Shown piece by piece: positions 37,498 through 46,606 of a stretch of 64,000 nt of DNA. This DNA comes from Photobacterium toruni. Its GTDB lineage: Bacteria; Pseudomonadota; Gammaproteobacteria; Enterobacterales; Vibrionaceae. The notes below the pieces were generated by a model. That model had not been told where the DNA came from and made no database searches. It was given only the letters and a program-made list of their open reading frames with translations. Within the stretch, counting starts at the first letter, position 1. Every line of letters begins with the position of its first letter. Location of the stretch: positions 62,001 to 126,000 of the forward strand of contig NZ_AP024855.1 in NCBI RefSeq assembly GCF_024529955.1, written 5' to 3'. Both the position numbers and the translations under genes were made by a program.

Positions 37498-38586
37498 TTA
37501 GCGTTGATCTAAAGGGTATGAGCGGTAGCTCCGTAAACCATAAACACGAAGTGCATCACGATATATGCTGATTAATTCTTTATTGGAGGGAACGGTTAAT
37601 ATTGATAATGGTTTTTCTTCAACACTTACACTATCAAAAAGAATACCGCGAGGACCTGTTTGCCAACTGGCAATATCAAATAGAGTTTGACTGTGTCGAG
37701 CATAGTTAGCTGAATTGACAATTGTTGCATGGTCAATTTTATGACGGGCTAATGTATAACTGACATATAGTGCACTTTCAACAGTGCTTCGCGCATAGTT
37801 ATCTTCAATAATTCGATGCGGAGATATTCCATGCTTAATAAGCCAGTTAGCCATCAGTTTACTTTCTGTATTATGATTGTTAGGTACACCTCCTGTAACA
37901 ATAATAACGGCTTTTGGTGCCTGATTTGCAAGGGCTAGTGTTAGCTTAAGCCTTTGAATTAGAATATCACTCATGGTCCCATCAGAATGTGATGCATAAC
38001 CTAAGCAAATAATAGCGGTATTGCCACTATAAGTTTTAAATGGCATTGTTTTAAGTGGTATCGCAATAACATGATCAACGGTATTTATAATGTGTTCTAT
38101 ATCAGCTTGACGTCCTGGATTAAGAGAGGCAAGTTTAGCCATTTGTTTGATAGATTCAGCATTATTACCTTTAAAATTTTGCCATACAGCAAGGTATGAA
38201 AGAATATCAATATCATCAGGAGCGACTGCCTGAGCTTGTGTAAAGAGTGCAATCGCACGATTGACATCACCCTTGTATATTTGGGCATTTGCAGCAGATA
38301 TAAGTAAGTCAGTTCGATAAGGTTCAAGTTCATACGCTTGTAATAATTGTGAAGTCACAATATCAAGATTGTTTGGTGTTTGTACTGTAAAATCTGCTTG
38401 AGAGCTATGAGTAGGAGCCTGAAAGGCAATAAGTGCATTTGTAAGCAGCTTATCAACAACTTGGCGCTTAGCCGCATATGGTTTGATATCTGTTGGTGGT
38501 GTGATTAAATCATTAGCAATCACAAAAGTTGAATGTAAACAAAGTAAGCACCCAATAAGGGTTGTCGTTGTGTTTTTTTTCATCAT
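37498..38586 (-). CDS. Exported TPR plus DUF218 (SanA/YdcF-like) protein
   Basis: The 362-residue precursor has a signal peptide (LIGCLLCLHSTFVIA, cleavage before NDLI). TPR-like repeats follow (about 60-150: TSQLLQAYELEPYRTDLLISAANAQ, RAIALFTQAQAVAPDDIDILS). The C-terminal half is a DUF218 domain with TAIICLGYASHSDGTMSD, KAVIIVTGGVPNNHNTESKLM and IIEDNYARSTVESALYV. DUF218 proteins such as ElyC and SanA are implicated in envelope integrity. The TPR fusion and periplasmic location are unlike cytoplasmic YdcF, which is also encoded in this window. Confidence 0.78.
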   Translation of the reverse strand: MMKKNTTTTLIGCLLCLHSTFVIANDLITPPTDIKPYAAKRQVVDKLLTNALIAFQAPTHSSQADFTVQTPNNLDIVTSQLLQAYELEPYRTDLLISAANAQIYKGDVNRAIALFTQAQAVAPDDIDILSYLAVWQNFKGNNAESIKQMAKLASLNPGRQADIEHIINTVDHVIAIPLKTMPFKTYSGNTAIICLGYASHSDGTMSDILIQRLKLTLALANQAPKAVIIVTGGVPNNHNTESKLMANWLIKHGISPHRIIEDNYARSTVESALYVSYTLARHKIDHATIVNSANYARHSQTLFDIASWQTGPRGILFDSVSVEEKPLSILTVPSNKELISIYRDALRVYGLRSYRSYPLDQR

Positions 38587-38715
38587 TATTTAAGTATTAT
38601 TATTTTGGTTGTCAATATACTAAATGGGAATGGTTAATAATGTGATCGTTTCGTGATATTTATTGTAAAATATTTGTATTTTTAATGGTGTCTCATGAGC
38701 TCAGTAAATGACGCG

Positions 38716-39900
38716 CTAACTGTAATATTTAGTTGGTAGCCATGTTAATGGATTATTCTTACCACTATGTAACCAATAAAGACCTGATTTTTCACTTAAA
38801 ATAAGTTGTAATTGTTTTTGAGCTGCTACTATATATTTATAATAAAGGTCGTTATTACTAAACTCATTATTATTTGAATAATTCCAATGAAAAACTTTTG
38901 GCATTATTTTTAATGTTGTTATAAATTGAGAATCTTTTTTTATCATTATTAATGATTCTGCAGAAAGTGATGAAGCCTGATAACGTCCCGTTTTTTTATT
39001 CATGATAAATTTTATTTTTGAGTAATCGAAAGTATTATTTTTTTCTGTTGGTGAAATATAAATATTTGACATTTTTAATACTATATTAGTATCGGTAATG
39101 TCTAAACGGTAGGCGATAGACAAAGGTTCTTGAATTTCCTGTAATTCAACATTATTGTAAGTATGAAATATTTTATTATTCTTAATTATCAGTTGTGTAA
39201 AGTTGCCCCATGCATTGAGGGCTATTTTGTAATTGAAATCACTCATTGGTTTGCATTGCTTTGTATTTAAATTAATAGTACAACCAGCAATAGAGTAGAA
39301 TTGATCTGATTTGTAAAAAAATAGTTTTTTATTTTTAATAATAGGCGATGTAAGAATAAATTTAGCTTTACCTATTAGATCAACTTGTTGTTTTAAATTA
39401 TGACTAATAAAAGTAATATTATTAGAATTTATACTTATATGTTTAATTAAAAAATGTGTAGGTTTTATTTGAGAGGGGAACATATACCAAACATAACTAC
39501 TAAATAATATGGTAGTTATTATACTTAAAGAGATAATAAATTTTTTATTAATATTTGTTTTTTGTGCATCAAGATCAATATATTCACGAGTAAAATCTTG
39601 AATTTGATAACCAATTCGAGGTAATGTTTCAATTACATCACCTTTGTTTTTTTCATTAAGCTTGACACGCAATGCTCGAATTACTTGAAATAATGATGCT
39701 TCTGTAACGATACTATCGGGCCAGCCAACTTTAAGTAAATCATCTTTAGTGACTGGTGTGTTGTGGTGTTTAATTAGGTGCTTAAGAATATATTGTTCTG
39801 ACAAATTTAACTTGAGCGTAGATTCAGATGTTTTAAGTACACCTTGGCTGACAATGAAGCACACCTTTGTTTGAAATATTATTTGCTCAGTATTTGCCAT
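38716..39900 (-). CDS. ToxR/CadC-type membrane-anchored transcription regulator
   Basis: The 394-residue protein has an N-terminal OmpR-type winged helix (about 20-105: LNLSEQYILKHLIKHHNTPV, DSIVTEASLFQVIRALRVKL, IETLPRIGYQI). One membrane helix follows (FIISLSIITTILFSSYVWYMF, near 125-145), and then about 245 periplasmic residues with no family match. That is the layout of ToxR and CadC. The periplasmic part has one Cys pair candidate (GCTINLNTKQC). Nothing around it suggests a target. Two strong terminators or gaps isolate it, and it has a good ribosome site (AAGG). Confidence 0.83.
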   Translation of the reverse strand: MANTEQIIFQTKVCFIVSQGVLKTSESTLKLNLSEQYILKHLIKHHNTPVTKDDLLKVGWPDSIVTEASLFQVIRALRVKLNEKNKGDVIETLPRIGYQIQDFTREYIDLDAQKTNINKKFIISLSIITTILFSSYVWYMFPSQIKPTHFLIKHISINSNNITFISHNLKQQVDLIGKAKFILTSPIIKNKKLFFYKSDQFYSIAGCTINLNTKQCKPMSDFNYKIALNAWGNFTQLIIKNNKIFHTYNNVELQEIQEPLSIAYRLDITDTNIVLKMSNIYISPTEKNNTFDYSKIKFIMNKKTGRYQASSLSAESLIMIKKDSQFITTLKIMPKVFHWNYSNNNEFSNNDLYYKYIVAAQKQLQLILSEKSGLYWLHSGKNNPLTWLPTKYYS

Positions 39901-40086
39901 TTATAAACCTTAATTATTTTTATAAAACAATGATAACATAACTGAGTGGTATTAAAATTGTCATTCAACATTAATGACTATAGTTAGTGTATAGCATAGT
40001 CTTTTTAGTTATTAATTTTTAAATTAAACAGCGGAAAATAAGTAATAATGGCGATACATTATCTAACAAATATGAGTGATCAAAAT

Positions 40087-40113
40087 AAAGAAAGAGTGAG
40101 TCACTCTTTCTTT
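40087..40113 (-). terminator. Terminator after the DUF3069-like gene
   Basis: AAAGAAAGAGTGA and TCACTCTTTCTTT form a near-perfect palindrome just beyond the stop of the minus-strand gene. A short U-rich stretch follows on that strand. Confidence 0.65.
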
Positions 40114-40136
40114 CATATTAATGAGTGTAATAATAA

Positions 40137-40589
40137 TTACTTTTGAAAAATTTCAGTAAACTCACGTTTCATTGGTGGATTACGACGTGCTTTTTTCAAT
40201 TGCTTACACATGTCTTTCACGCAATTACCTAATACTTTATCCAGCATTGATGCTTTGTATTCAGCTTGTTCTTCTGCGCCCATATCTTCTGGGAATTTTG
40301 TATCTTGCATTTCACCAAGAAAATCAACGCCAGAGTAACTTTGGCTTAGTGCAACTAAAGAATGAAATTGCTCAAAATTATCCAAAACATTTTGTGCACT
40401 TGCTGGTAATGCGTTCCATGCTTCACGTGAAGTCGGCTCTGATACCTTATAAACGTTGACAAGCATATCAATCAACTCTGCTGGTACTTCTTCAAATGTG
40501 ACTACTTGGCGAAGTTCTGGAGAACAATCATCTAATGTAAATACAGTTTCTTCGATGATTTGTTCTTCGTTATTATTAATTTCAGACAT
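40137..40589 (-). CDS. Conserved cytoplasmic protein, probably DUF3069
   Basis: The 150-residue acidic, helical protein contains ELRQVVTFEEVPAELIDMLV and EAWNALPASAQNVLDNFEQF, which I recall from DUF3069 proteins of Vibrio and Shewanella. No motif suggests an activity. The start at 40589 (MSEINN) has AGGA six bases upstream; the longer frame starting at 40652 lacks a ribosome site. It is alone, with a palindromic terminator downstream. Confidence 0.6.
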   Translation of the reverse strand: MSEINNNEEQIIEETVFTLDDCSPELRQVVTFEEVPAELIDMLVNVYKVSEPTSREAWNALPASAQNVLDNFEQFHSLVALSQSYSGVDFLGEMQDTKFPEDMGAEEQAEYKASMLDKVLGNCVKDMCKQLKKARRNPPMKREFTEIFQK

Positions 40590-40804
40590 AGTTTTTCCTA
40601 ACGCATTGTGTTTTGAGAGGAGGAATCCTATATTCCTACTGATAAATGTCAATATATGATTATAAAAGTCATAATAAAATTTATTTTAGTGAATAGTCGT
40701 GGTGTAATCACGCTGTTAAGTTTTTTTTTTGATAATATGAATTTATGGCATGAAGAGTGCAATGTGTTTTATATTGTATGTTGGCTACCGTGAAAGGATT
40801 TAAT

Positions 40805-41779
40805 ATGGGAGCGATGCGGATCTTAATTGCTGATGATGTTGCTAGTGAGCGATTATATTTAGCTGCATGTTTAACAAATCTTGGTCATCATGTTAAGTCA
40901 GTATCATCAGGTGCTGAATTGTTGGAATGTTACGCAGTTTTTCAGCCTGATTTGTTATTAATTGATATTGAAATGCCAGGGAAAAATGGCATTGAATCAG
41001 TATATATCCTTCGACACCGGTATCCAGAGTGGGTGCCGATTATCTTTTTGAGCGGTCTTAATGATCCTCATATTATAGCGAAAGCAATTGATATTGGTGG
41101 TGATGATTATTTAGTTAAGCCTGTTAATTCAATTATTTTAGCTGCAAAAATGCAAGCAATGAGCCGTATTGCTGTAATGCGACAGAAGTTAAAACATACG
41201 ACTGTACAATTGCAGAAAGTGAATAAGCTATTGTTAGAACAAGCTAATAAAGATCCATTAACCAAACTTGCTAATCGTCGTTATCTTGACCAAAAATTAA
41301 AAGAGTTTATAGCATTACATGGGCGTAATAATTTACCATTAACAATCATCCTGCTTGATGTCGATTTCTTCAAATTATTTAATGATTATCAAGGACATAT
41401 AGAAGGAGATAATTGTTTAAAGTTATTATCATCAAACTTGAAAAAAACATTCAATAGGGCGGGGGAAATTTGTGGTCGTTATGGTGGTGAAGAATTTATT
41501 ATACTTATTTGTAATTGTGATGAGAAACGCGCAATTAAAGAGTGCCAGCGTTTAAAAGATATGATTCAGCGGTTAGCAATACCACATGATGATTCATTAA
41601 TTAGTGATCAATTAACGGTAAGTCAAGGTGCTATCTCATGGGTACCTACCGGATTGGAATTGGTCGAAAATTTATATCAAGCTGTTGATACCTTATTATA
41701 TCAAGCAAAAGAAAATGGACGCGATCAATTTGTAACCGCAGAATACTCACATTCTTTAGTTAGTCATAATGAAAACTAA
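40805..41779 (+). CDS. Response regulator with GGDEF (diguanylate cyclase) domain
   Basis: The receiver domain (residues 1-120) has ADDVASE, phospho-acceptor Asp54 in LLLIDIEMPG, LSG and DDYLVKPVN. A short coiled linker follows, then a GGDEF domain with DPLTKLANRRYL, DVDFFKLFNDYQGH and the active-site RYGGEEF. The GGEEF loop is intact, so it should make c-di-GMP when phosphorylated. The usual inhibitory RxxD site reads RAGE, so product inhibition is probably weak or absent. The start at 40805 has AAAGGA upstream. No histidine kinase is adjacent. Confidence 0.88.
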   Translation: MGAMRILIADDVASERLYLAACLTNLGHHVKSVSSGAELLECYAVFQPDLLLIDIEMPGKNGIESVYILRHRYPEWVPIIFLSGLNDPHIIAKAIDIGGDDYLVKPVNSIILAAKMQAMSRIAVMRQKLKHTTVQLQKVNKLLLEQANKDPLTKLANRRYLDQKLKEFIALHGRNNLPLTIILLDVDFFKLFNDYQGHIEGDNCLKLLSSNLKKTFNRAGEICGRYGGEEFIILICNCDEKRAIKECQRLKDMIQRLAIPHDDSLISDQLTVSQGAISWVPTGLELVENLYQAVDTLLYQAKENGRDQFVTAEYSHSLVSHNEN

Positions 41780-41962
41780 TATTTAGTTGTTTATGTCTAT
41801 AATTTGCATATTTTATAAGCTAACTACTTGCTGGCAAAGATAAATGTGCTAGTCTTCTTAAAGTATTTTGACACTGCCTTGTCGCAACGTTTTTATTGAG
41901 TAATAAGTGTCGAGATCTTACGTTTGCTAGAAAGCCATCTAAGTAAGATAAAGAGGATGATC

Positions 41963-42622
41963 ATGGATATGCAGTTAACAGAACACCAGGCTCGAGTGAT
42001 TGGTTGTTTACTAGAGAAAGAAATTACTACTCCAGATCAATATCCTTTAACGCTTAATGCGTTGACGACAGCATGTAATCAAAAATCAAGCAGGGAGCCT
42101 GTAATGGCGCTTGATGATGCTACGGTACTTGATACTCTTGAAGAGCTTAAAGAAAAACGTATGGTAAGCGACGTATCCAGTTTTGGTAGTCGTGTATCTA
42201 AGTTTCAGCATCGTTTTTGTAATACTGAGTTCGGTTCATTACAATTTACTAAGCAAGAATTAGCTGCAATTATTGTTCTATTATTACGAGGTCCACAAAG
42301 CGCGGGCGAAATTCGTACTCGTACTAACCGCTTATGTGACTTTTCTGATACACAAGAAGCTGAAACCGTACTTGAAAAATTAGCATCAACAGATAATGGG
42401 CCTTATGTTGTTAAGTTACCTAAAGAGTCAGGTAAGCGTGATTGCCGCTACATGCATTTACTCAGTGGTGAGATCGATATTAATAATTATTCGCCAGTAA
42501 AATCTGTAACCACGAGTAGTATTGTGAGTGAAGAGCGAATTATTGTATTAGAGCAAGATGTAGAACAGTTAAAGCAACAGCTTGCTGAGTTGCAAGAAAT
42601 GTTAGAATCATTGACTGAGTAG
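41963..42622 (+). CDS. yceH: YceH-family (DUF480) winged-helix protein
   Basis: The 219-residue protein matches YceH: LTEHQARVIGCLLEKEITTPDQYPL, LNALTTACNQKSSREPV and RGPQSAGEIRTRTNRLCDF (two winged-helix units). A C-terminal coiled coil (LEQDVEQLKQQLAELQEMLESL) follows. Function is not established. The start at 41963 (MDMQLT) has AGAGG six bases upstream. A good terminator follows, before the next gene. Confidence 0.9.
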   Translation: MDMQLTEHQARVIGCLLEKEITTPDQYPLTLNALTTACNQKSSREPVMALDDATVLDTLEELKEKRMVSDVSSFGSRVSKFQHRFCNTEFGSLQFTKQELAAIIVLLLRGPQSAGEIRTRTNRLCDFSDTQEAETVLEKLASTDNGPYVVKLPKESGKRDCRYMHLLSGEIDINNYSPVKSVTTSSIVSEERIIVLEQDVEQLKQQLAELQEMLESLTE

Positions 42623-42687
42623 TTTCTATTATTAATGAATACTGGTAGATTATCCTGCCTGTATTACTGCAGTTTTATTGTTTATAT

Positions 42688-42720
42688 AGGCTCAACATTA
42701 TGTGTTGGGCCTGTTTATTT
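42688..42720 (+). terminator. Terminator after yceH
   Basis: AGGCTCAACA (42688-42697) pairs with TGTTGGGCCT (42703-42712) with one mismatch, followed by a T-rich run. It ends before the GIY-YIG start at 42735, which argues against the longer frame starting at 42702. Confidence 0.75.
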
Positions 42721-42734
42721 TATGGCCTGTTATT

Positions 42735-43022
42735 ATGTCGACCACGGCTTGGTTTGTTTATCTTATTCGTACTCATAAAGGAATGCTTTATTGTGGCGTT
42801 ACTACTGATGTTTGTCGTCGTTTTGAAGAACATCAATATAGTAAAAAAGGAGCAAAATACCTTAAGGGGAAAGGGCCTTTGACATTAACATGGTCGCAAA
42901 AAGTTAACTCTAAACGTGATGCAATGCAATTTGAATATCGAATTAAAAAACGATTAACAAAAGCACAAAAAGAAGATCTTATTCAGCAAAATATATCGTT
43001 ATATACATTATTTTCTGATTAA
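42735..43022 (+). CDS. GIY-YIG nuclease-fold protein (YhbQ/UPF0213-like)
   Basis: The 95-residue product is a minimal GIY-YIG domain: FVYLIRTHKGMLYCGVTTDVCRRFEEH, where YLI and YCG occupy the GIY and YIG positions, then KYLKGKGPLTLTWSQKV and EYRIKKRLTKAQKEDLI. E. coli YhbQ is a nuclease-like protein of the same size with little known about its role. The start at 42735 (MSTTAW) lies after the yceH terminator. Confidence 0.87.
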   Translation: MSTTAWFVYLIRTHKGMLYCGVTTDVCRRFEEHQYSKKGAKYLKGKGPLTLTWSQKVNSKRDAMQFEYRIKKRLTKAQKEDLIQQNISLYTLFSD

Positions 43023-43109
43023 GGTTATATCGGTATTTTTTGTGTAGGTAAATAGGATATTAGTTATTTACCTGCACTATTATTTAGTAATAAACAGAAA
43101 GGGTTACCC

Positions 43110-43652
43110 ATGGCGATCAGTGCCACTATATATAAAGTAAACATGAACGTAGCAGACATGGATCGCCATGTTTATCTGGATGGTCAGCACACTGTTGCTT
43201 GTCATCCATCAGAAACATTACAACGCTTTATGCTGCGAGTGCTTGCTTGGGGATTAAATGCAGATACAGAATTACAATTCACTAAAGGTGTAAGTTCTGC
43301 AGAAGAACCTGATTTGTGGACTAAAAACTTAGTCGATGACATTGAATTATGGGTAGAGTTGGGCTTACCTGACGAAAAACGTATTCGTAAAGCATCACAT
43401 CGCGCTAAGAAAGTAATTGTTTATGCTTATGGTGATCATGCCGCTCCTGTGTGGTGGCAAGCGAATAAGACTAAAATTAGTGCATTAAATAATGTATCAG
43501 TTGTCTTTATCCGTGATGAAGAATTAAAAAGCTTAGAAACATTGGTTGAGCGTTCGATGCAGTTACAGTTAACGATTGAAAGTGAACAAGCATGGTTAAG
43601 TGATCAACACGGTACGAGTATCGCTATTTTACCAGAATGGTGGCAACGCTAA
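43110..43652 (+). CDS. yaeQ: YaeQ-family protein
   Basis: The 180-residue protein matches YaeQ throughout: MAISATIYKVNMNVADMDRH, ETLQRFMLRVLAWGLNAD, FTKGVSSAEEPDLWTKN and IRKASHRAKKVIVYAYG. YaeQ has a PD-(D/E)XK-like fold and was once thought to affect RfaH; its function is unsettled. It has Shine-Dalgarno AAAGGG and its own terminator. Confidence 0.92.
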   Translation: MAISATIYKVNMNVADMDRHVYLDGQHTVACHPSETLQRFMLRVLAWGLNADTELQFTKGVSSAEEPDLWTKNLVDDIELWVELGLPDEKRIRKASHRAKKVIVYAYGDHAAPVWWQANKTKISALNNVSVVFIRDEELKSLETLVERSMQLQLTIESEQAWLSDQHGTSIAILPEWWQR

Positions 43653-43678
43653 TTAGTTAATAGTTAGTACAACTAAAG

Positions 43679-43713
43679 AAGTGGAATAAGTGAAGGCTTA
43701 TTCCACTTTTTTA
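43679..43713 (+). terminator. Terminator after yaeQ
   Basis: AAGTGGAATAAG (43679-43690) pairs with CTTATTCCACTT (43697-43708), followed by TTTTTA. Confidence 0.9.
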
Positions 43714-43821
43714 TAGTTGTTAAAAGGGTTATAGGCTGGTAATTATTGATTCGCATTATGATTTTTTTATTGAGATCGCGTATCTTATAGAAATAATAGA
43801 TTGATACCAAAAGGACTGCGT

Positions 43822-44478
43822 ATGTCGTTAGGAATTTATCGTTCAGCTAACATTGTTTGGGACTATCATGTACTACATCAACCATTAGTGAACAGTGATT
43901 GCTTGTTTGTATTGTGTAGCAATGATATTCGAGTTGCAGAATATGCCGCGCAACTTTTTTTGAAAGGGTATGCACCTTATATAGTGTTCTCTGGTAATGT
44001 TGGTGAGATCTCTGAGGGACTATTTCCATGTTCTGAAGCGGAACATTTTGCGAATATTGCTCGTGAAATGGGGGTTCCGAGTGAATGTATTTATATTGAG
44101 CCTCTCGCAACGAATACGGGTGATAATATAATAAAAACGCGAGAATTACTTGCTCTTAAAAAGCTTGATCCTCAGCGATTTATCTTGGTTCAAAAGCCGT
44201 TTATGGAACGTCGAACGCTCGCAACGTTTGAAAAGTTATGGTTGAATAAGAACGCTGTGGTTACATCGCCACCATTAACATTTGATGAGTTTGCGAATGA
44301 TGTGATTAGCTACGGTGATATGGTAAATGTGATGGTAGGGGATTTACAACGAATTCGTTATTATCCAGCATTAGGTTTTTCTACTGAACAGGTTATTCCA
44401 ACGGTAGTGTGGCAAGCTTATGAGCATTTAGTCGCGACTGGATTTGACGATCATTTATCCTTAGATATTCCTCGATAG
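43822..44478 (+). CDS. ydcF: YdcF-like DUF218 protein
   Basis: This 218-residue cytoplasmic DUF218 protein resembles E. coli YdcF. It shows DCLFVLCSNDIRVAEYAAQLF, YIVFSGNVGEISEGLF, EAEHFANIAREMGVP, IEPLATNTGDNI and ILVQKPFMERRT. YdcF binds S-adenosylmethionine in vitro, and its role is unknown. The start at 43822 (MSLGIYR) has AAGGA seven bases upstream; a TTG at 43801 is unlikely. It is the second DUF218 protein here, without the signal peptide and TPR of the first. Confidence 0.86.
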   Translation: MSLGIYRSANIVWDYHVLHQPLVNSDCLFVLCSNDIRVAEYAAQLFLKGYAPYIVFSGNVGEISEGLFPCSEAEHFANIAREMGVPSECIYIEPLATNTGDNIIKTRELLALKKLDPQRFILVQKPFMERRTLATFEKLWLNKNAVVTSPPLTFDEFANDVISYGDMVNVMVGDLQRIRYYPALGFSTEQVIPTVVWQAYEHLVATGFDDHLSLDIPR

Positions 44479-44493
44479 TGATCAGTTGTAAAT

Positions 44494-44533
44494 AAAAAGG
44501 CATATTTCTTTAATTAGAAAATACGCCTTTTTA
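44494..44533. terminator. Bidirectional terminator between ydcF and ktrB
   Basis: AAAAAGGC (44494-44501) pairs with GCCTTTTT (44525-44532), with extra imperfect pairing inside. A and T runs on either side serve both convergent genes. Confidence 0.8.
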
Positions 44534-44579
44534 TAGAGTGCTATTTTATAGAGTAATAATTACTGTGCGGTTGTGGGCA

Positions 44580-45947
44580 TTAACCCGTAGCAACGTTATC
44601 TTCAGGATAACGCAGTAATGTTGGTTTTGGACGAGCCAACATATAAGCCAGTGTTAATGGACCAAGACGACCAATAATCATTACAATAATGATGATGTAT
44701 TTACCGGGTTCAGATAATGTTGCAGTTAACCCTGCAGTGACACCAACAGTTGCAAAGGCTGAAATAGTTTCAAACATCACCTCATAGAAAGGTGCTTTTT
44801 CTGTAAGCATTAAAGCAAACATTGCGATTAATAATACAATACCGCTTACAACAATAATCGCTAATGATTTAGTCACTGTTTGATTTGAGATAGTACGCTT
44901 AAAAAGAACGACACGATCACGTTGCTTTAAAAATGACCAAGTTGCTAAAATGGCCACAATAAAGGTTGATACTTTAATCCCCCCTCCCGTAGACGTTGGA
45001 CCTGCACCAATTAGCATTAATAACATGAGCACTAATAAACCGGGTTCTGTAAATGCACCAATATTGACACTATTAAAGCCAGCCGTACGTACTGTTGCTG
45101 ATTGAAAAAATGCAGCAAGCCATTGCCCTGAGGTGTTTAAACTGCCCAAAGTTTGCATATTATCGTGTTCAAGTAACCAAATCATTATCGTACCTGCGAA
45201 TAATAATATAGGTGTTGCGATAATCATTATTTTTGAATGCAGAGATAAGAAATGAAAACCTCGATGCAAATTACGCTGTAAATCTGAAATAACAGTAAAG
45301 CCTAAACCACCCAAAATAAAAAGCATTGCAATAGTAATAATAACTAAAGGATCATCAACATATTGGGTTAAGTTATCAGAGAAAAGTGAAAATCCGGCAT
45401 TATTGAAGGCTGATATTGCATGGAAAACAGCCGTAAATAGCCCTTTATCCCATCCCATCATCGGCACCCAGCGTAATGAAAGGAAAAATGTACCGATCAA
45501 TTCACATATGATCACAAAGATAATGATATGTTTTACAAGTAGGCGAATGTTAATAAATTTCTCTTGCCCGAGTTGCTCTTTTGTTAGCGATTGTTGACGT
45601 AAACTAACGCGTAAGCCAAACATATATAACAAAACAGCAGATAAGGTCATTTGCCCGAGGCCACCAATCTGCATTAAGATCATTAGCAGTACTTTGCCAC
45701 TGGTGGAAAAGTGAGTGCCCGTATCAACAACACCAAGTCCAGTAACACTAATCGCAGATGTCGCTGTGAAAAGCGCATCAACAAAACTGAGACCTGAAAC
45801 TGAAAAAATAGGCAACGTTAGTAAAATAGCGCCAGGGATCAAAATAGCCAAAAAACTAAAAATGATAATTTTTGGCTCAGACCATCGCTTATCGCGCTTA
45901 TTTGTTTTTATAGGGACATACATTGTCCGGTTAGGGATAAAACTCAT
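44580..45947 (-). CDS. ktrB: Na+-dependent K+ uptake membrane subunit KtrB
   Basis: KtrB is the channel-like potassium-translocating subunit studied in Vibrio alginolyticus. The 455 residues match that protein in length and show four pore loops with selectivity Gly residues: SAISVTGLGVV, AFNNAGFSL, ATVRTAGFNS and SAFATVGVTAGL. Gly-rich ILMLIGAGPTSTGGGIKVSTF forms the gate loop typical of KtrB. It overlaps ktrA by 4 bp, so the two are translationally coupled. Confidence 0.95.
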   Translation of the reverse strand: MSFIPNRTMYVPIKTNKRDKRWSEPKIIIFSFLAILIPGAILLTLPIFSVSGLSFVDALFTATSAISVTGLGVVDTGTHFSTSGKVLLMILMQIGGLGQMTLSAVLLYMFGLRVSLRQQSLTKEQLGQEKFINIRLLVKHIIIFVIICELIGTFFLSLRWVPMMGWDKGLFTAVFHAISAFNNAGFSLFSDNLTQYVDDPLVIITIAMLFILGGLGFTVISDLQRNLHRGFHFLSLHSKIMIIATPILLFAGTIMIWLLEHDNMQTLGSLNTSGQWLAAFFQSATVRTAGFNSVNIGAFTEPGLLVLMLLMLIGAGPTSTGGGIKVSTFIVAILATWSFLKQRDRVVLFKRTISNQTVTKSLAIIVVSGIVLLIAMFALMLTEKAPFYEVMFETISAFATVGVTAGLTATLSEPGKYIIIIVMIIGRLGPLTLAYMLARPKPTLLRYPEDNVATG

Positions 45948-46606
45948 AACTTTCTTAATGTTTCTGATAGAACATTTTCAGGACCTGTAATGATAAGGAT
46001 ATCACCAACTTGCATTTCCATTTCCATATCTGGTGCCTTACGTACTTCAGGACCACGCTTAAGTGCCAACACTTGTGTTTGATCGCTACTTGCACAAGGG
46101 TGTTTAGAAATGGGCTTACCCATGTTACGTGCCGTTACAACAACTTCAGCGAGTGAAATACCACTGCCTAGCTCTGAAAACTCAAATACCCGTTTGTCTA
46201 GCATGTTGCGTGCGATACGAATGCCCATGTCAAGTTCTGGTCTTATGATTTTATCAGCGCCAATTTTTGAAAGAATTTTACAATGAGGGGCATCTTTGGC
46301 TTTGACCCAGACAGTTTTTACACCAGCATCTTTTAATAATAGCGTAGTTAATATATTCGCATTAATATCATCGCCAATAGCTACCATTACTAAATCATAA
46401 TCATCAAGTTTTAGTTCTGAAATGGTCGCTTCATTTGAGCAGTCAGCAACAACAGCTTGAGTCGCAATATCGGCTGCTTGACGAACACATGTTTCATTAA
46501 TATCAATCGCTAATACTTGTGCACCACGCTCGCTAAGTTCTTCGCACAGCGACATACCAAAACGACCAAGGCCAATAACAGCAAACTGTTTATCTTCAGG
46601 ATTCAT
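45944..46606 (-). CDS. ktrA: K+ uptake regulatory subunit KtrA (RCK domain)
   Basis: KtrA forms the octameric cytoplasmic ring that binds ATP/ADP and gates KtrB. The 220 residues have an N-terminal Rossmann RCK domain (FAVIGLGRFGMSLCEELSERG, DCSNEATISELKLDDYDLVMVAIGDD) and a C-terminal RCK-C domain ending LIITGPENVLSETLRKL. I start at 46606 (MNPEDK), where GGAAG lies upstream; an ATG 63 bp earlier has no ribosome site. It precedes ktrB. Confidence 0.94.
   Translation of the reverse strand: MNPEDKQFAVIGLGRFGMSLCEELSERGAQVLAIDINETCVRQAADIATQAVVADCSNEATISELKLDDYDLVMVAIGDDINANILTTLLLKDAGVKTVWVKAKDAPHCKILSKIGADKIIRPELDMGIRIARNMLDKRVFEFSELGSGISLAEVVVTARNMGKPISKHPCASSDQTQVLALKRGPEVRKAPDMEMEMQVGDILIITGPENVLSETLRKL

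Noticed and set aside
45715..45990. 91-codon frame antisense to ktrB/ktrA
   Set aside because: Opposite conserved KtrB pore-loop sequence.
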